Source: Gordionus sp. m RMFG-2023
Taxonomy: Eukaryota; Nematomorpha; Gordioida; Chordodea; Parachordodidae
Direction of reading: 5' to 3'
Length of the DNA stretch: 64,000 bases
Assembly: GCF_954871325.1 (NCBI RefSeq)
Contig: NC_088776.1
Location: forward strand, 35,388,508 to 35,452,507
Under the pieces are notes generated by a model, which saw nothing but the letters and a program-made list of their open reading frames with translations, was not told the origin of the DNA and made no database searches. This document shows, piece by piece, positions 24,727 to 37,900 of this stretch (its first letter is position 1; each line of letters starts with the position of its first letter). The position numbers were made by a program, and so were the translations under genes.

Positions 24727-27700
24727 CAGAGTTGTTAAAAGATCGAATCAAAAGATCGACGATCCTGGATTCGATCGCAAATATGTCAATTTTACGAGAT
24801 TTATGATTCTGACTTAAATTGAGGATCGAGATCATTTTGTTTAAAATTCGATCCCGATCTTTTTAAATATTAATTTGTTACTTAAAAAGCAATGAATAAA
24901 ATAAAAATTTTGAAAATAAATTAAAATATTATTTTTTAAAAAAATCTCTCTCTTCATAGTTTATCAACTTCCATTGCACTATTTATTTTATAGATATATT
25001 TATTCATTTCCTAAATTTTACGAGATTTAGAGCTCTTACAAGTTATTTAATATAAATTTATAATAATATATTAATATTTATTTTAATAAGTAAATGTAAA
25101 TGTCCATTATAGATTTAGAAGATTCTATTGCTTCTACTATTGATGTAACAGCAGATATAATGAGAATGAGAATCTTTTACCATTTTTGAAATTACGCAAG
25201 TATTTTACTTTATGTGAAATGGATGGCAACTCTTATAATATGATCAGCACCAAATGCCGTCTTTGTAGAAGATAATATCATCTTCCAAAATATCATCCTC
25301 GAACTTAAAGAGACATTTACAAGTAATTCTTTTAATTTTTTTTTATTTGATAATCTTAATGTCAACATGTTTAAATTTAATTTATTACATTCCTGATTTG
25401 AGCAGGTCCTACAGAAATAGAATCTAGATACAGATTCTTTATAAAAAAAATGAATTATTAGATACAGTATAATTAATAAAATATTTGATGAAGAGTTAAT
25501 CTTGGTTTTGTTATTTATATATAATAATTAGGAATTTATTTTTTAATATTACTATTATATTAGTTTAATTTCAAAAGAAGAGTATTTATAATAAATGGAA
25601 GTGTAATAACTAATAATTAAGCCTTTTGTATTTTGACTTTCTTTAATATAATTAAAACATCCAGTTTAATGTTATTTGTATTGAACTTAGCAATGTTTCA
25701 CCAAAAGAAAAATAAATATCTATTCTATTATTTCTTTATTATAATATGTTAAATCTAATCAATTAGTATTATAGTCAGTTTGAGCTTGATTATATAATCT
25801 TCTTGACAACATTTTTAGGGCTTTTTTTAATAATATATTTTGAATTGAAAGTATTTTTTGTATCATTTGACTCAATCCATAAGTTCTTAAATGCCAAAAA
25901 GCCCCATTATATTCATAATAGGAAAATTCAAAATCTTTGGCCCATATCATCTTGGGCAACTTTTAATAATGATAGACAATATTGTAAACTTACATTTTTA
26001 AGATAACCTACCCCCTTTTAACCACAATAAAACATACTTTAATATGTTTAACAAAATTTGTTGAACCCTTAATCCATAGTTCTTAAATGCCAAAAAGGCT
26101 AATTATATTCATATATAGGTAAATATTTTATCAAAATCTTTAGCCCATATCATCTTGGGCAACTTTTAATAATGATAAACAAGGACAATATTGTAAACTT
26201 AAAATTTAAAATAACCTATATGAACCTTTTTTAACCATATATAAATTAAATAATATACTTTAATATGTTTAACAAAATTTTTGTTGAACCCTTTATCATT
26301 TTTTTGTTTATATAGGTTTTACATTCAGCCTGTACATTGTTTTTTTTAACTTTAAATTTCCATATAAAATTTTAAAAATGAAATTTGATTCAGGAGAAAT
26401 TATTTTCATCCAACTTTGATACATACTATTTTTTTCTTTTATAAAGAAAAAGCACAGTGAATTTAAAAATGAGATAACGAATTCTCTACACAAAAAAATA
26501 TATCACTGCAAAACCAAAGTGGTTCTGGTTGCAAATCCAGACAATCTAAATTAAATTTTAACAATCTAAACATTCCAGCTGTATCGTAAAAAACAGCAGA
26601 CAAGGTTATCATGGATTTTATTATAGACACCTTCCAACCACTGTCTCTGGTTGATGATCCTTCACTTGAAAAAATGATTTAAATTTATTCTCCTGCTACA
26701 AAAATTATTTGTCGCCAAACACTGGGCAACAGGATATCTACTTCCTTCTCTTATATGACGACAAATCTTATAAGAGATTTGTCTGAAGTTTCTTATGTAT
26801 GCACCACTGCTGATTGTTGGAGTGGTCATCGAAGGTATATTATATTTATATGAATTTTATAATGTTTATTTTATTAGGGCTTTTATTGGACATACTGCAC
26901 ATTGGCTGGATCCATTAACCCTCAAGAGAAGGTCAGCCGCTTTGGCACTGAGAAGGATAATTGGGAGGCAAACATATGATGTTTTGGCCAACGAAATCAT
27001 GGGTATCCACAAGTTTTATAAAATTTATAATAAGGTGGTGAAGATGGTGACTGACAATGGAACCAACTTTGTCAAGGCATTTAAGTAATATTTATATTTA
27101 GCAAAAAATATTTAAATTAATTAATTTTTTCTAGAGTTTTTGGAGAAAATGAAGAAGATAGTAGTGAGGATATGGAATTGATAAATTTGGATGACATATT
27201 ATCCGTTGATGACCCAATTATTCCTACTATCAGCCTACCAAAACATCAACGTTGTTGTTGCCATAATCTTAACCTTATTGCAACAACAGATGCGGAGATG
27301 GCAGATAGTGATCTCAATTATAAACTAATATCTAGATCCACTTTTGCAAAATGTTTTGCTTTAGTTAATAAACAAAACATGTCGTCAAAAATGGCGGATA
27401 TTTTATTGGAGAAATTGGGAAGATATTTAATAGCTCCCAACAAGACAAGATGGAATTCTTATTACCAATCCATGAAATAATAGTTAAGATGCTTTCTGAA
27501 AAGTTTTCAGAAGTAGAACAAGTATGTGATCAAATTGGATTTGCAATGTTTAGGCAAGTGGAATGTTTTTTTGTTAAAGAGTATGCAACAGTAATACAAT
27601 GATATTCTCTAAATAAATTTAGGTTATGGAACCTTTGGCGATCTCGTTAAAAATCTTGGAACGGGAGGATAATATGGAGCAGGGATATCTAACTCCCGTT

Positions 27701-28821
27701 CTATCGATATTGATAGATAAATTAACGAAATTTAGCTGCCTGCGGTATTGTCAGCCCCTTGTAGATAGTGTTCTTAGAGGTATTGATAAAAGGTAATATT
27801 TTTTTATACAATTATTTTATATTATCAGATATCTGCAAAATATATTTAAAAAATTGCAAAGATCTGGCAAATTTAGTAAAATATTTTTAACAGGCCAGTT
27901 CTACTAAACCTCTGAAATCTAGTAAAATATTAGTGGGCCTTTGAAGACATTAAAAATTTATTAGATTATTTGAATTTTAAGCTAATATTTTGATTAATAT
28001 TCTTTGTAAATAAATTACAATGTTAATTTCTTTGTATATTAAGTATTAAGTTTACATTTAATCAATATTTATGATATGACCCAAATATAAATACCATACA
28101 GATGATGTGCCAGATTTGACTGTAAAATTTAAAAGGGTTAAGTTTTGCAGATACTTGATTTGATTTATATGAATAAAATGAACACTTATTTAATAATAAA
28201 TTAATTATCATTTCATAATATAGATTTCCTTCACTGTATGAAGACAGTAACATTTTGGCAGCCATGATTCACCCTAAATTTAAACTTAATTGGCCTTATA
28301 TTAATCTGCCACAAAATATGATGGTAAAAGAAATATTAGTTGCCCATTTGGAAAATATGCAGAACAACCATATGCGGATACCTCAAATGAATGTATGGAT
28401 AACATTGATGCTTTTTTTGGGAAAAATACTGTACAAAATGCTTGTTCCGTTAAAAAAATTTTTTAATTCAAATGATGTTTCCATGAATAGCATAACATGT
28501 TCTAAATGAAAGACGCGGATGTTTAAATGATGATAATTTAGAAAAAATTTTATTATTAAAAACTAATATTTATTATTCAATTACAAAAAATTTCTACCAT
28601 ATTTAATTTATTTTTATATTAGTTAATTTTGCATCGGTTATATTATATTATTATTCAATTACAATAAATTTATAACATATATTAGTTAATTTTGCATCGG
28701 TAAGAAATTTCCTTCAGAAATTTAAATAGAAAAAAAGGTCGATCCTGGATTTCGATCCTCTTTTTTTGAAAAGATCGTGATCGGGATTTGATCGTTTTAA
28801 AAAGATCGGTTAACAAGCCTG
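24727..28821 (+). mobile_element. hAT transposon, 4.1 kb, with an intron-bearing transposase
   Basis: The ends are CAGAGTTGTTAAAAGATCG and GATCGGTTAACAAGCCTG, with an exact 8-bp target duplication CTTGTATC at 24719-24726 and 28822-28829. Subterminal GATCG/CGATC words are reiterated at both ends. Plus-strand coding includes TTADCWSGHRR, split by a 43-bp GT-AG intron (26835-26877), then AFIGHTAHWLDPLTLKRRSA, VTDNGTNFVKAF, a 50-bp intron (27085-27134), HQRCCCHNLNLIATTD and LIAPNKTRWNSYYQSMK, then AAMIHPKFKLNWP and a short NDDNLEKILLLKTN tail. The central RLFS part of the dimerisation domain is missing and some stops occur, so it is probably inactive. The first 1.9 kb is noncoding. Confidence 0.9.
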
Positions 28822-29029
28822 CTTGTATCTTTTTGATATTTTTAATAAGATACTTATATCTGTATCAAAGCTTATAAAGAATCTATATCGAAATCCTTTT
28901 TAGCAATAACTTGCCCAACTCTGTATATGTCAAAAACCTAAAAAATTATTTGTAGAAGATAAATTATGTATTTAAAATTTCATTATATAATGTATTTATA
29001 CCAATGTGCTAATCAGTATATAATCGCCG

Positions 29030-29420
29030 TAAATGTTTATTTATATCAATTGATATTTTTTTTCTTGTGTAACAGGTATCTTTATCCACTGATTGAATGC
29101 TAATTTCTTTTTTTTCCAAAATCATTTCATTAAAAAAAATTCCATTGATATTTTTTATATTCAGTTTTTAATTTGTTCCAAACATGATAATTCAGGGGAT
29201 TTAAATCAAGAGAGCACGGAGGTTACTGAGCAGATTTTATAAATTTTGAGTATGAAGTCGAATGGTCATTAAGTTGCACAAATATTCTTTTCTTCCTCAT
29301 GGAATTCACATTTAAACTTAGTACATTTCAATTTGTCTTCATGACATAATTTTATCAGGAAAGACAGATTCTTTCTTATCATCTTTTGATAATATTTTTA
29401 ATTACAAAATTTTCTTCTGA
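29030..29420 (-). pseudogene. mariner/Tc1 transposase relic
   Basis: The minus strand gives PPCSLDLNPLNYHVWNKLK near 29220-29150, the conserved PPxSPDLNPLDYxxW block of mariner-type transposases containing the third catalytic acid. It is followed by NGIFFNEMILEKKEISIQSVD-like sequence. A stop precedes the block and the upstream part is unreadable in one frame. No TIRs were identified. Confidence 0.7.
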
Positions 29421-29429
29421 TTTTGTTAA

Positions 29430-31987
29430 TTTATTTAATTATCTAAAATGTTTTGTGTTACAATTTATGAGAAAAATTTCTAAAATCGATGACACCCATC
29501 TATAGTTTAATAAAATGAAAACCCATTAAAAAAAATTTATTTGGGTGTGAGTTATTTTTTGAATCATAGCATTTTTGATGTCAGTGATGGCTCGAGCAAA
29601 TTCTAAAAAAAAATTGATTTTAGGTTTAATACATTCTTTAATAAAATAGAACTATAGAGATTTCAAAATGCGACTCTTTTTTGAGACATCTGGTATAATA
29701 AATATAAAATGAAATTTTGTTTTTTTTATTATTCATATATTTTCTGTTAACGTTTAAACCTTTTTTTTTGAATCATTTCAGTATTTTTTGACTAGGTGGT
29801 TGAAAGACGGGATATATAAGGAGGCATTAAGGCAAAATAGCAATTTCTGCTCCTTACCCTTCATTTATAATATCAAATAATTAATACAAAAAACGTTCTC
29901 AAGCCTCGTACTGACTGATTTAAATTTTAGTTAATTCGCGTATTGCCACTATAAATTAAAAAGTATGATAAAATATATGAAATAGGATTGGTATTTGTAC
30001 ATACTGTAAAAAAATTTTGCAGTTTGAATTGCTCTTCAAAATAAAATTTTTAAAGATTTTTCTGAAAATGTTCAAATATGATTATGATCAAATTTTACCT
30101 AAAATTCCAAATTTTGTAAAAATGTATTTTGTGATTTTTATGCATAAGAACTCTTTCATGATGAAATCACAGATTTTTATAAAAATAATTTTTTATCGTT
30201 AAAAAATTTCAATTTTATGATCTTCAAATATTTTTTTTCAAACACATGGTTTTTGGCAAAATCAAATTATTAAATTGTAGAAAAACATCTAAATAAATAA
30301 TCTCTTTTTTCCAGAAATATACTCCAGCATGTGTAGAATGCCTATCCTATAAATTTCAGACAATTTTGTATACACGACATTACGCAATAGACATGTTAAC
30401 TGATTTGAGTTATAATTCGTGTATTGCCAGTTTATAAATAAAAATGAATCAAAAGTTCTTGATCGAATTATCTGAAAGTTTTAGGATGATAAGTATTATA
30501 TTCATATGAATACGTAAAAAACTATTTATATACGTTTTTTAATTCTAATCTAATTTTTCCGAATATGTATTCCAATCTAATGTGTAGAATACCTTTCTAA
30601 ATTTCCTACAATTTTGTAAGATATGACTTGTCTAAGGGAATTTGCATATTGACTGATTGCACGATTTGACTGTAACATATATATACATCCTTTGTTTACA
30701 ACAATGCCACATTTGGAAAAATAATGTTATTAATTGTTTGAGATGTGATAAAAATAAGTTGTGTTTACATATATGCAACGTTCGTCTTAATGGATTAAAG
30801 GCTCTATCAGTCTAAGAATTGCAGGTGACAATATCTATTTAAATGATTATAAATGTTCATTTTTCGAATCTAGGTTAGCGACTTTTCATTTAAAATTCCC
30901 TCTCGGAAATCCAGGAGATATTTTATATTAAAAATAAATTTACATTTTACTTTTTCTATTTTTTCACTAGGAAATATTTTAATTTTAATCTTTTGAATGT
31001 TTATTTTTCTTTCAATAATCAAATTAATGGTTCATATCACCGCTCAATTATTTATACAAATTTCTAATGTAAGAAGAAAAGTCCTCTAAAAACACAGGAT
31101 ACAGTCCAATGGAAAAAAAATCCATTTTGGCCACTTATTTTATAATGAATTATAAATATATAGTACTTAATTTTTTTTTAAATAATAGAATTTATATTAC
31201 CTTTTACTATGGCAACTTAAACAAATCGACTAGATTTGGAATAATTTTATTTTTCAATTATATGGTAAATAAATGTACGCAATTTAATTAAAATAACTCA
31301 TGATAACTTTTTTACCTTCTCCTTTGTAACATTAAATATATATAACTATTTTATTTTTTTGTTGGCTCATGATTTAAATCTGCTAGAATTGATTTAAGAA
31401 ATATAATTTTAAACAAAAATTGGACATATTTTAAAAATATTATATATATTACAAGCAAGATGGAAAAAAGGCATAAAATGATGTTAAATGAAAAGAAAGA
31501 TACCGATAATATAACTAAAATTGTGCATATATATTTCGTCAGAAAAAAGCTTTAATGACTTAACCGGTATATTTAAAACAATGATTTTAGTTATACTTAT
31601 ACTATTAAAATATTATTGATTTTTATCGATAGAAGAATCAATTTATAAATGGATAAAAATATTATATTTTTCATAACTAATAATATATAACAAAAAAAAA
31701 CTTTTTCTTAAAGTGTTTTGTTTGTTAGCTTTATTTTTTTTAGAGCGTTTTTATTATATAATTATATTTTTATTATATAAGTAAGCAATAAATGGGAGGG
31801 ATAGATGCATAATAGGAAATGAAATACACATATTAATAAAGCATATTTAAAAGTACTTTAATATAATAATTAATTCATAATAATTGAATATAATTTATAT
31901 TATTACTTTTGTTTAAATTCAGAATTAATAAAATTGAATAAATTTTGATATTTTAGGAATTAAATCTTCAAATAATTGTGGGGTAAG
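29430..31987. other. Intergenic stretch upstream of POC1
   Basis: No gene, RNA or clear element is seen in this AT-rich block. Weak internal similarity exists between 30300-30440 and 30540-30660 (AATATACTCCAGCATGTGTAGAATGCC against AATATGTATTCCAATCTAATGTGTAGAATACC), suggesting an old repeat. The POC1 promoter presumably lies at its right edge, without a clear signal. Confidence 0.5.
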
Positions 31988-34900
31988 ATGGATTCAGAAC
32001 TGGTAAGCATTTTATTAATGTTGTATGAGGGAATTTATGATATTATATATATATTAACCTTTTTAAACTTACGCTAGTAAAAAATATTTTTGAGAAGCAA
32101 AATTCATTAAAAAAGAATCGAATTCATTTTACTTAAATTTTTTTTAATAAATGTAGTAACTTGTTGGTTAGCGGAGTTTATGATGGAGGTTTTACTTTTA
32201 GCCACTTCTTAAATAACACAGAAGTGTCAAATAAATATAACTTTAGGTTCTTTATTAGTTTTATTATATAAAATTTACATTTAATTAATTTAAACAAAAT
32301 GTGTAAAATCATATGCTTGACTAGTGAAGCTTATGGGAGTACTTGTGCTTCCATATTAAAAGGGAGGGATAACTAAATACTTAAGGTTTCTTAAAATTTA
32401 ATTATTTCTTATATTATTTATAAATAAACAACAAATTTTTTAAAGTGATTAATTTTAATAAAAAGGATGACCCAACCTTAGAAAGGCATTTTAAAGGACA
32501 CAAAGATGCGGTAACATCCGTGGATTTCCACCCTAATGCCAAACAATTAGGTTTATTTATTTTTAACTCTCTCTTTTACGGGTAAAGGGGGGATGGGGTT
32601 ATGATAAAAATAGGACATGTAAGTTTCTTTATTTATTAAAATAACTGTTCATATTGTAAGCTAATCATACTCATCTCATATAGCTAAGTATTTCTCACAT
32701 ACCTATGGAGAAGGTCAAATAGCCTTCGTTCACTAAAGCTTGAGATTTTCGTTCCAGGTATAAAGTCTTGTTTCTCAATTATTGTGCACTACTCAACCCA
32801 AAAATAAAAGATGTGATGGACGTTTTACCTTCTCTCTATATGTTCATGAATCATTTAAAGTACAGTCAATGCCACTTATATGATAAAAAAAACATTCATC
32901 ACGTAATCTTATATTTCAGTTACCTTAATTTTTTGATAATGAAAGAGAAATTTTCGATTTAATGCCCATATGAAAACTAAAATTATTGGCCTACTAATAG
33001 AACTACAACAGTATCCAATCACCTCTTTATCTTTAACATCATGTAGATGACCTCCCTGCTAACTGTTTGAAAATAGTTATCAAAATATTCTATCTAAACA
33101 CTTTGTTGAACAGCCCATGAATGATCATCTTAATATTGTTTGGTTTATTTTATTTATAACCATCAATAAACTTGTTAAATTATATTATTATAATTCATTA
33201 TTCAACATGTACATTGATAAAATTTAGCCATTGAATTAAGACCGCAATTCAACTATTGTTGATAAAAGTTTCTTCTTAGTTACAGTTAAAAGTTACATCC
33301 TTAAGAAGTAACTAATTTCATTTCAAGTTACTAGTAACAATGAAATTTATTTTATAAATTATTTATAAAAACTCAGCATTTCTAATATAGAATCTTTTTA
33401 TAATATAAAATAATTTTGCTATTTACAAATTTAAATGAAATAAAATTTAAATAAAGTTGCGTTGAAAAATTAATTATACCTTAAAAATGTATATACAATA
33501 TAATTCTCATAAAAATTTATACTTGACTATTAACAATAAACTTTTTTTCAATATTGATATTTATAAAATATGCTCTTTTTTCTCCAAAAATAAACTTACC
33601 TCGAATAAACAAACTTTCCAAGGGAGCTCTTTATGTAGATAAAATAGTGAATGAGATATGTATAAAATTAATATTTTGCAAATTTTAAAAAATAATTTTA
33701 AAAATTTATTTATTTAAATATTAAGTTTCTGATCTGAGTTAGAGAAAAGAAAAAAATTAGGAGATTGTTTGTTTTTATCCTATTTTTTTTATTAAATGAG
33801 CGACGTTCATTTCATACTGAAAGGGAACTGAAGAAAGTATTTTAATATTAAGTTTCTGATCTGAGTTAGAGAAAAGAAAAAAATTAGGAGATTGTTTGTT
33901 TTTATCCTATTTTTTTTATTAAATGAGCGACGTTCATTTCATACTGAAAGGGAACTGAAGAAAGTATTTTTTGATAATATAATATAGTCCTAGAAGAATC
34001 GATCCTAATTCCACCGAGTACTTTTTTTAAATTAAGATATTATGAAGTTTATAAGATGCATTTAGCAGAGTATCTGAAAGAACCTCACATTCACATTCTC
34101 TACGTGTCATTTTATCATATTAGAAGGAAGATTCTTCGAAGTTGAGGTCGGAGAGGTCCTACCCGAACTGGCTGAAAAAATCTTTATCGGACTTTTCGGC
34201 CCTGCCTATATTTATTTAATGTGATCTAGCCCATAAAATATATATTATACAAGTTATCAAGTTCCTAATATTTTTTACGCAGAAAAAAGACATAAATTTG
34301 CTTAAATATTTATCATCTTAAAAACATTTTCATAACTCATAACTTCTACCCCACCTGTCCCTGCCTGTAAAAATATTTCAAAAAATTTATTCAGCCCGGG
34401 CTGCGTCTACTTATAAGTATCATTCAAAATCAATTTTAAAATAAAATGCAATATATGCTCAGCTAAAAATAAACAAAAATATTAAATCTATCACTTCCTC
34501 CAATTTGATATTCCATCTAAAATAAATTAAATAAAAATATAATCTCTTAGGCTAGATTTCAATTGCAGTGTTTGAACGATTGAGTGTTTCAATGTTAATT
34601 TTCAATAATTTTTAAATATTTGTTTAAATAAAGATTGAAACCTTTAGTCGTGAAATGCTACAATTACGCCCTAGTCTTTAGCGTAATGTTTAGTAAAACA
34701 AAATTTATTGTAAGTTCTGCACAAATGCGATAAAATAAAATAATTGCAAAGATTACATACGACAATATTATTTACGTTATAATTAAATTTTTAACAAATA
34801 TTTATTAGTGATAGAATAAAAATCTAATTCCAAAACGTATTTGTTCAGGTATTTGTATTTAAGTACTTTATTCTAAAATTTTTATAGGTATGTTTAGTAT

Positions 34901-37900
34901 TTAAAATACTTTTGTATTTAATATCCAAATATTTCTTTTTGAAGTGTATTTGTATTTATATTCAAATACATTTTTTCCAAAATTTGCCTAAATCCGATAA
35001 TAATATCAATATATTTGTAAAATTGTAAGATTTAAATAGTGCATTGTTTAGTTATTATTATTTAATTTTTAATTAATAACATAGGGCTGTAGAGTCCTCA
35101 AAACTGATTTTTTTTCGGCTAGTCTCAATTTTTATTTTATTTTAGATCCAAGCCTTGACAAAAATTAAGAATTGTAAAATAAAATGGAAAATACTAATCG
35201 CTTTGTTCTAACTTCAAAGAATATACTAATTTTCGTTTATAAAGATTCATTTTATCTTTTTAAAATATTTTTATAAGCTTGAACGACCTAGTTCGAATTT
35301 TAAAACTATTTTTTAGTTGGATTTTATAATTATTGGGTCTGATCCCAAACCAAATCTAATTATTTGGGCCGAGTTAAATCGCTCACATTGCGCCCACTAT
35401 GAATATGGCATTCGAAAAGTTACTTAGGGACAGAGGTGGAGTTAGATAAAACCCAAAAATAAGGAAGCGCCTATAATATCTTACATTTTGATTAACTTAA
35501 ACTAGAGACGATTTGATAGTATTGAAAGAATAATAATATAGAAAAAATTGTGGGCGATTGTATTGAATAAACACGTGTGGTTGATGGTTAAGAATATTAA
35601 ATAAAGTTCTTTATTTTCCAAAAAGATAAAAAAAAGGTTAAAACTTTATCATAATCATCTTGGTATATATACAAAATTAACATCAATTTAATATTAAATA
35701 AATATCATGTAATATAACGTTTTTAGCCTTAAACCTTCTACAATACAAAAAATCTATTAATAACATTGTTACTTTAATACAAACAATCTATTAATAAAAT
35801 TGTTACTTATATGTAACACGCATCACCTCCAAAAAAAAATAATAAAAAAATTAAGTAATGACAATACAATTGGTAATACGAAGTAATTTTTAGAGAATCT
35901 CAAAAAATTTTTGGGAAGAAGTGACAAAAACACTCGCTTGACATGCGGGAGGTGATTTAAATGTACTTTTATAATATTATATGGATCAGAGGATTACAAT
36001 GTAACTACATTCAATTTGAGAAAAGGTGGAGGGGAACGTATTGTTATAAAATTTGTTTTAATAATATTCTATGGGTCAGAGGATTAATAAATAACTAATA
36101 CAATAAATTTGTGAAGAAGGGAGGGGAAATATTTGTAAAGGGGGTTTTGAAAAATCTATTAATAACATTGTTACTTCAATACAAACAATCTATTAATAAA
36201 ATTGTTACTTATATGTAACAGATAGTATGTTCGTTTTATTAATCCAATATTTCCATTACTCTCACTTCTCATCACCAATTCAATATAACCTACATTCCTT
36301 CATCTTAATTGGAGTCATCATCAACGTTTCCCTAATGACTTCATCATGCTCCTTTTCCTATTTACCCAAAATTCATCTAAGCTTGTTTCTTTTATGCTAC
36401 AGCCTTTTCCACCGCTTTTATTTTAAAATTTAATTGAATATACTTTTTAAAAATGTTATCGGAAATTCGATTACTACCAAAATATTTTAGCAAAGCAATT
36501 TTTTTATGTGCAAAAATAAAAAAATATACACTTTGCATTTGATTTATATTAATATTATTTGACTAATGCATTTTAACGTCAACTACTTTATATATATAAT
36601 TTATTAAATTTCCCTAATATTATATTATATGTGGATAATTAATTAATAAAATACATGCCAAATTAAAGCACCATCTTAAGGTATTTAAACTTAATCCAAT
36701 ATTTCCTCATTATCAATATGAAAATTGTATATATCAGGCGCGTAGTCATCGGGGGAGCAAAGAAATGAAGATTTTATTTAATATTTTTATAAAAGCCCTC
36801 ACCATTAAAGAGTTGCTTATTTTTTGAAGTTAAAGAAGACGCTCTTAAAATAATGGTACAAAAAAGCTATTCACTCAGAAAAAAATTATTTAAATACTAG
36901 TATTTCATGCAATATCTTTAAAAATTTATTGACCATGTAAATGGCTGAGTAATATATCAAAGCTTAGCAAAATTAGGGCAAATGCGAGGAATTTCATAAA
37001 GTATGAATTGTTGAGTTTAAGCCAGAAGTTTGTGAATTTGGTATTCACAAACCCTTACCTTCACCAAGACAAGTACATCGTTCAAATATTAATGTAGGAT
37101 CATTAGAAGAATATTATATTATAATAGATAACTGAAAAATTCTTATTATATATTTTGACCACTATACACATTAGCACTTGTACAAATGAACGAAAAATTT
37201 TCTCTAAGACGAATAACAACTTTATAGAAAATACTCTATCCCATAAAATAGATTGACCATTAGCTCTTCAAATATACAATACGAATTTGACTCCAAACAC
37301 TTATATAATCGAAAAATTAATTCAATCTATATCCTAAAAATATTTTTGTGCATAATTCTATACTTCCAATATTATAAATTTTTTTAAATATAGGGCCATT
37401 CTTTTTTATAATCAATAATTCTTATAAATATATATACATTAATGTTCGAAATATTCATATTGTAGTATTTGTTTTCATCACACATTCAAATGATTCGTAT
37501 TGTATGGTTGGATGATGGCTCCATTTTAGGCCGATTTCAAAAAATGGCGACACCAAGTTTTTCTAGTGGAAAACTAACCCAGCCTTGGGGTTATGAATTA
37601 AATTTTTAATTATATTTGATAATTTATAGATTATTTAAGTGTTAGATATTGTCATTTTTTATGGTAATTAATACTATAATCATTTTATTTTTTAGGATAT
37701 TTTTAAAAATTGTCCTCTGCCTTTAAAGCAAATTCCTAGCTACGCGCCTAGTAAATACTATCCATTATTGTTCTCATCATTACTAATATATGACAAAATG
37801 CGACCTTATTTTATTTACTTTATTTGTTAAATGTGAATAATCTTGCTTGTATTCCCAAGCATGGGCCATAAAACAACCAATTTATTTTAATTTGATATTA

